7,658 nucleotides of DNA, from positions 1-7,658 of the forward strand of contig JAKAYM010000088.1 of the NCBI GenBank assembly GCA_021826795.1, read 5' to 3'. The notes under the pieces are model-generated. The model worked only from the letters and a program-made list of their open reading frames with translations. It did not search any database and had not been told where the DNA came from. The translations under genes and the position numbers were made by a program. This DNA comes from Thermoplasmata archaeon. Lineage in GTDB: Archaea > Thermoplasmatota > Thermoplasmata > Thermoplasmatales > Thermoplasmataceae. Positions 6,080-7,658 of the stretch are shown here, piece by piece. Position 1 is the stretch's first letter, and each line of letters opens with the position of its first letter.

Positions 6080-6991
6080 TCATGCATTGTTTATTAATTC
6101 ACTTGTAATGGCGTCATCTCCCGTAATTACATCTTTATTTGTTTTTAGGATGTTTGCATTAGATAATGTATCGAGATAAACATTAAATTTATAATCCTCC
6201 ATTTTTTTATTGTATAGGTTATTATAATACTGATTTAATTCTCTTTTGGAGATTTTGATATTTTTTTTCAGTTGAAATATATTATAATATAGAGAGTTTG
6301 ATATTTTAATATACGGACTCAATGAATGTATACCTATAGTTCCATATAAATATTCATATCCAGTTTTTAGTACATAATTAAATATATTTTCGATAGGATT
6401 GCCTGGATTTTTTTCTATTAATTTATATTGTTCACCAATATTAAAATCGAGATATCCATCGTTTCTGTCAATTTTTATAATTTTTAATTCGTTTAAAAAA
6501 TTTCCATACTTAATTAATTTACTTGTAGATTTGGCATCTATGATCCTCATTGAGCCACTATCATGTATTTTCTGTATTATTTCGATTATAGGTCTATAAA
6601 ATACATGGGCTTCTGGTATCTGAAAGAATTTATTCTGAGAAATTTCAAATAATAGTTTTTCTGATTTCAAGATTTTCTTATTTTTTTCCTGTTCTATTAT
6701 TGTTTCAACGTGATCCCTATTTAATCCAGAAAATTGTACATAATTGTTTTCAATTTCATAGTTTATTTCCGCTATATTATCGTATCTATCGTACCTTAGA
6801 AGTTTCTTATCACCGTCAGTTAATTCATATGGTAAGCTGGCGCTCAGTAAGAAATCCTTCTTATTTATTTTATTTGTATATAAAAACTGTCCATAATAGC
6901 CATGCACGAAGGAATTTGCAATATTTTTTAATTCCCTATTTTCTATTTTATACCTCTTCTGGAAATATATATTTTTCTCCACATTGATCAC
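6080..6991 (-). CDS. Uncharacterised protein with possible winged-helix segment
   Basis: I do not recognise this 303-residue protein. It is Lys/Ile/Asn/Tyr-rich, soluble-looking, with no signal peptide, membrane helix, nucleotide-binding or nuclease motif that I can identify. Residues about 130-185 (from VFYRPIIEIIQKIHDS to GYLDFNI) run helix-helix-helix-strand-strand, as expected for a winged helix-turn-helix, so DNA binding is possible. The residues before and after are mixed alpha/beta. The start is GTG at 6989-6991 with no Shine-Dalgarno site. A TATA-like stretch (7000-7010) could instead drive a leaderless start at the GTG of codon 4 (6980-6982). The gene begins five bases after the stop of the minus-strand ORF at 6997-7257. 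Its frame is open further upstream to 7024, so the two may be one gene. It is very AT-rich, as expected of transferred DNA. Confidence 0.75.
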   Translation of the reverse strand: MINVEKNIYFQKRYKIENRELKNIANSFVHGYYGQFLYTNKINKKDFLLSASLPYELTDGDKKLLRYDRYDNIAEINYEIENNYVQFSGLNRDHVETIIEQEKNKKILKSEKLLFEISQNKFFQIPEAHVFYRPIIEIIQKIHDSGSMRIIDAKSTSKLIKYGNFLNELKIIKIDRNDGYLDFNIGEQYKLIEKNPGNPIENIFNYVLKTGYEYLYGTIGIHSLSPYIKISNSLYYNIFQLKKNIKISKRELNQYYNNLYNKKMEDYKFNVYLDTLSNANILKTNKDVITGDDAITSELINNA

Positions 6992-6996
6992 CGTGT

Positions 6997-7257
6997 TTAA
7001 TATATATCTAAACTTGAATTTGTTTCAAACTCCATATCTACAATTATTTTATCATCGTCCATACTGTCATATCTCATTGTTAATAATGTTTTTATGTCGT
7101 TTAAATTAACATTTATGTCGTCCAAAGTGATGAACTCTCTAAACATATCATTTTTATTATATACGTTAATCATTGAATTTAGTTGCAAATACAGTGAGTT
7201 TGAGGCACAAAACATTGGATCGGGTTTACGATTATATTGTATTATTGATAGATTCAT
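6997..7257 (-). CDS. Uncharacterised 86-residue protein, or N-terminal part of the next gene
   Basis: I do not recognise this protein. It starts at ATG 7255-7257. Upstream on the minus strand are a purine-rich GAAGGAAG close to the start and an A/T-rich promoter-like element near 7283-7297. The C-terminal half is acidic (RYDSMDDDKIIVDMEFE, 62-78). The ORF ends five bases before the 303-residue gene, with the other frame open across 6992-7024, so a one-base slip in 6997-7024 would make a protein of nearly 400 residues. It could be a genuine small gene in a two-gene operon, or the front half of a frameshifted or sequencing-error-split gene. Confidence 0.6.
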   Translation of the reverse strand: MNLSIIQYNRKPDPMFCASNSLYLQLNSMINVYNKNDMFREFITLDDINVNLNDIKTLLTMRYDSMDDDKIIVDMEFETNSSLDIY

Positions 7258-7282
7258 GCAGACTTCCTTCTATTCATAGGAC

Positions 7283-7297
7283 TTATTTATTTTTTAT
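7283..7297 (-). promoter_or_regulatory. Probable TATA element of the minus-strand unit
   Basis: Read on the minus strand, this is an A-rich run (AATAAAAAATAAATA) centred about 33 bases before the ATG at 7257. It would give a leader of only a few bases. It is A-rich rather than a clean TATA box, so the assignment is tentative. Confidence 0.35.
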
Positions 7298-7360
7298 TGT
7301 ATGTTTGCACATTGAGGCTGATGAATAAAAAATTACTGTAAGGTCACGAAGTGAACTGTC

Positions 7361-7374
7361 AATATTTAAATATT
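7361..7374. promoter_or_regulatory. 14-base perfect palindrome, possible operator
   Basis: AATATTTAAATATT reads the same on both strands and lies in the divergent gap, immediately before and slightly overlapping the TATA-like box of the HEPN gene. In such AT-rich DNA it may be chance. A second small inverted repeat, TCAC-GAA-GTGA (7344-7354), lies just before it. Confidence 0.3.
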
Positions 7375-7381
7375 AATATAA
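7373..7381 (+). promoter_or_regulatory. TATA box of the HEPN gene (leaderless)
   Basis: TTAATATAA is centred at 7377, about 23 bases before the GTG at 7400. No Shine-Dalgarno site separates them, so the mRNA probably begins at or next to the start codon. Confidence 0.5.
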
Positions 7382-7399
7382 AATGATATATAGATATAC

Positions 7400-7658
7400 G
7401 TGTCGTTTAGTGAAGCTCAAATTTTAAAAAAAAGGAGTTCTGATTTTTTAGAAGAATCAAAACATCTCATAGGCATTAAAAAATACGATCTGGCTATTTT
7501 TAACCTGGAACAATATTGTGAATTAATATTAAAATATGCAATGCTGATAAAATTAGGATACTATCCCCGTACTCATTCGTTAAAAGAATTGATAAATAAA
7601 TTATCTGAAGTCGATGACAGTTTAAAGGGTTTGGTTACAGATGAGATGAACTTGCTTT
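7400..7658 (+). CDS. HEPN-domain protein (3' end missing)
   Basis: The first 86 residues of a HEPN-domain protein (PF05168-like). The family pattern is clear: FLEESKHLIGIKKYDLAIF (16-34), then EQYCELILKYAMLIKLG (37-53) and YPRTHSLKELI (55-65), the two long helices and connecting loop of the fold. HEPN proteins are often RNases or regulators in toxin-antitoxin and defence systems, frequently paired with a minimal nucleotidyltransferase (MNT). The diagnostic R-x4-6-H active-site motif lies near the C-terminus, beyond the window, so activity cannot be judged. GTG 7400 is the first start after the in-frame stop at 7391-7393 and fits the leaderless promoter. The gene is divergent from the unrecognised minus-strand unit, sharing a 142-base control region. 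Confidence 0.88.
   Translation, partial: MSFSEAQILKKRSSDFLEESKHLIGIKKYDLAIFNLEQYCELILKYAMLIKLGYYPRTHSLKELINKLSEVDDSLKGLVTDEMNLL

Noticed and set aside
6399..6987. Plus-strand ORFs of 66 and 95 codons (6399-6599 and 6700-6987)
   Set aside because: They lie wholly opposite the 303-residue minus-strand gene, have no ribosome binding sites, and their translations look like random antisense of AT-rich coding DNA.
7315..7360. TGATGAA resembling a C box, as in a C/D box small RNA
   Set aside because: The preceding base does not fit the RTGATGA box and no CTGA box lies at a suitable distance, so a C/D RNA is not supported.

Overview
The window looks like archaeal chromosome, most likely from the Thermoplasmata (Ferroplasma, Cuniculiplasma or Thermoplasma relatives). 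This is inferred from AT-rich TATA-like boxes placed about 22-28 bases before start codons with no Shine-Dalgarno site (leaderless genes), heavy AGG/AGA and ATA codon use, GTG and TTG starts, and several protein families common in archaea. No rRNA, tRNA, CRISPR array or intact insertion sequence was seen.

Left half (1-4417, plus strand): a metabolic block. A 5'-truncated D-2-hydroxyacid dehydrogenase overlaps by four bases a thiamine-diphosphate enzyme resembling benzoylformate decarboxylase. A small SCP2-type lipid-carrier protein with its own promoter follows, then an aldehyde dehydrogenase. Together the three enzymes could turn a 2-hydroxy acid into a 2-oxo acid, then an aldehyde, then an acid one carbon shorter, as in the bacterial mandelate pathway. 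The physiological substrate cannot be read from the sequence. The decarboxylase has Asp where the family normally has its catalytic Glu.

Right half (4418-7658): a visibly AT-richer accessory region. It starts with a two-gene unit: a YwgA/DUF4065 (Panacea)-like protein overlapping a MazF/PemK-family endoribonuclease, read here as a candidate toxin-antitoxin pair with an unusual antitoxin. About 650 bases without an intact gene follow. The minus strand there holds one reading frame, broken by two stops, that resembles an EcfT/CbiQ transporter permease. Next come two unrecognised minus-strand genes (86 and 303 codons) that nearly abut and may be one gene split by a frameshift. They are transcribed divergently from a HEPN-domain gene cut off by the window end.

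The juxtaposition of a MazF pair, an orphan gene unit, a decayed gene and a HEPN gene suggests a small stress or defence island beside ordinary catabolic genes. The best candidates for something new are the YwgA-like/MazF pair and the orphan minus-strand unit next to the HEPN gene.
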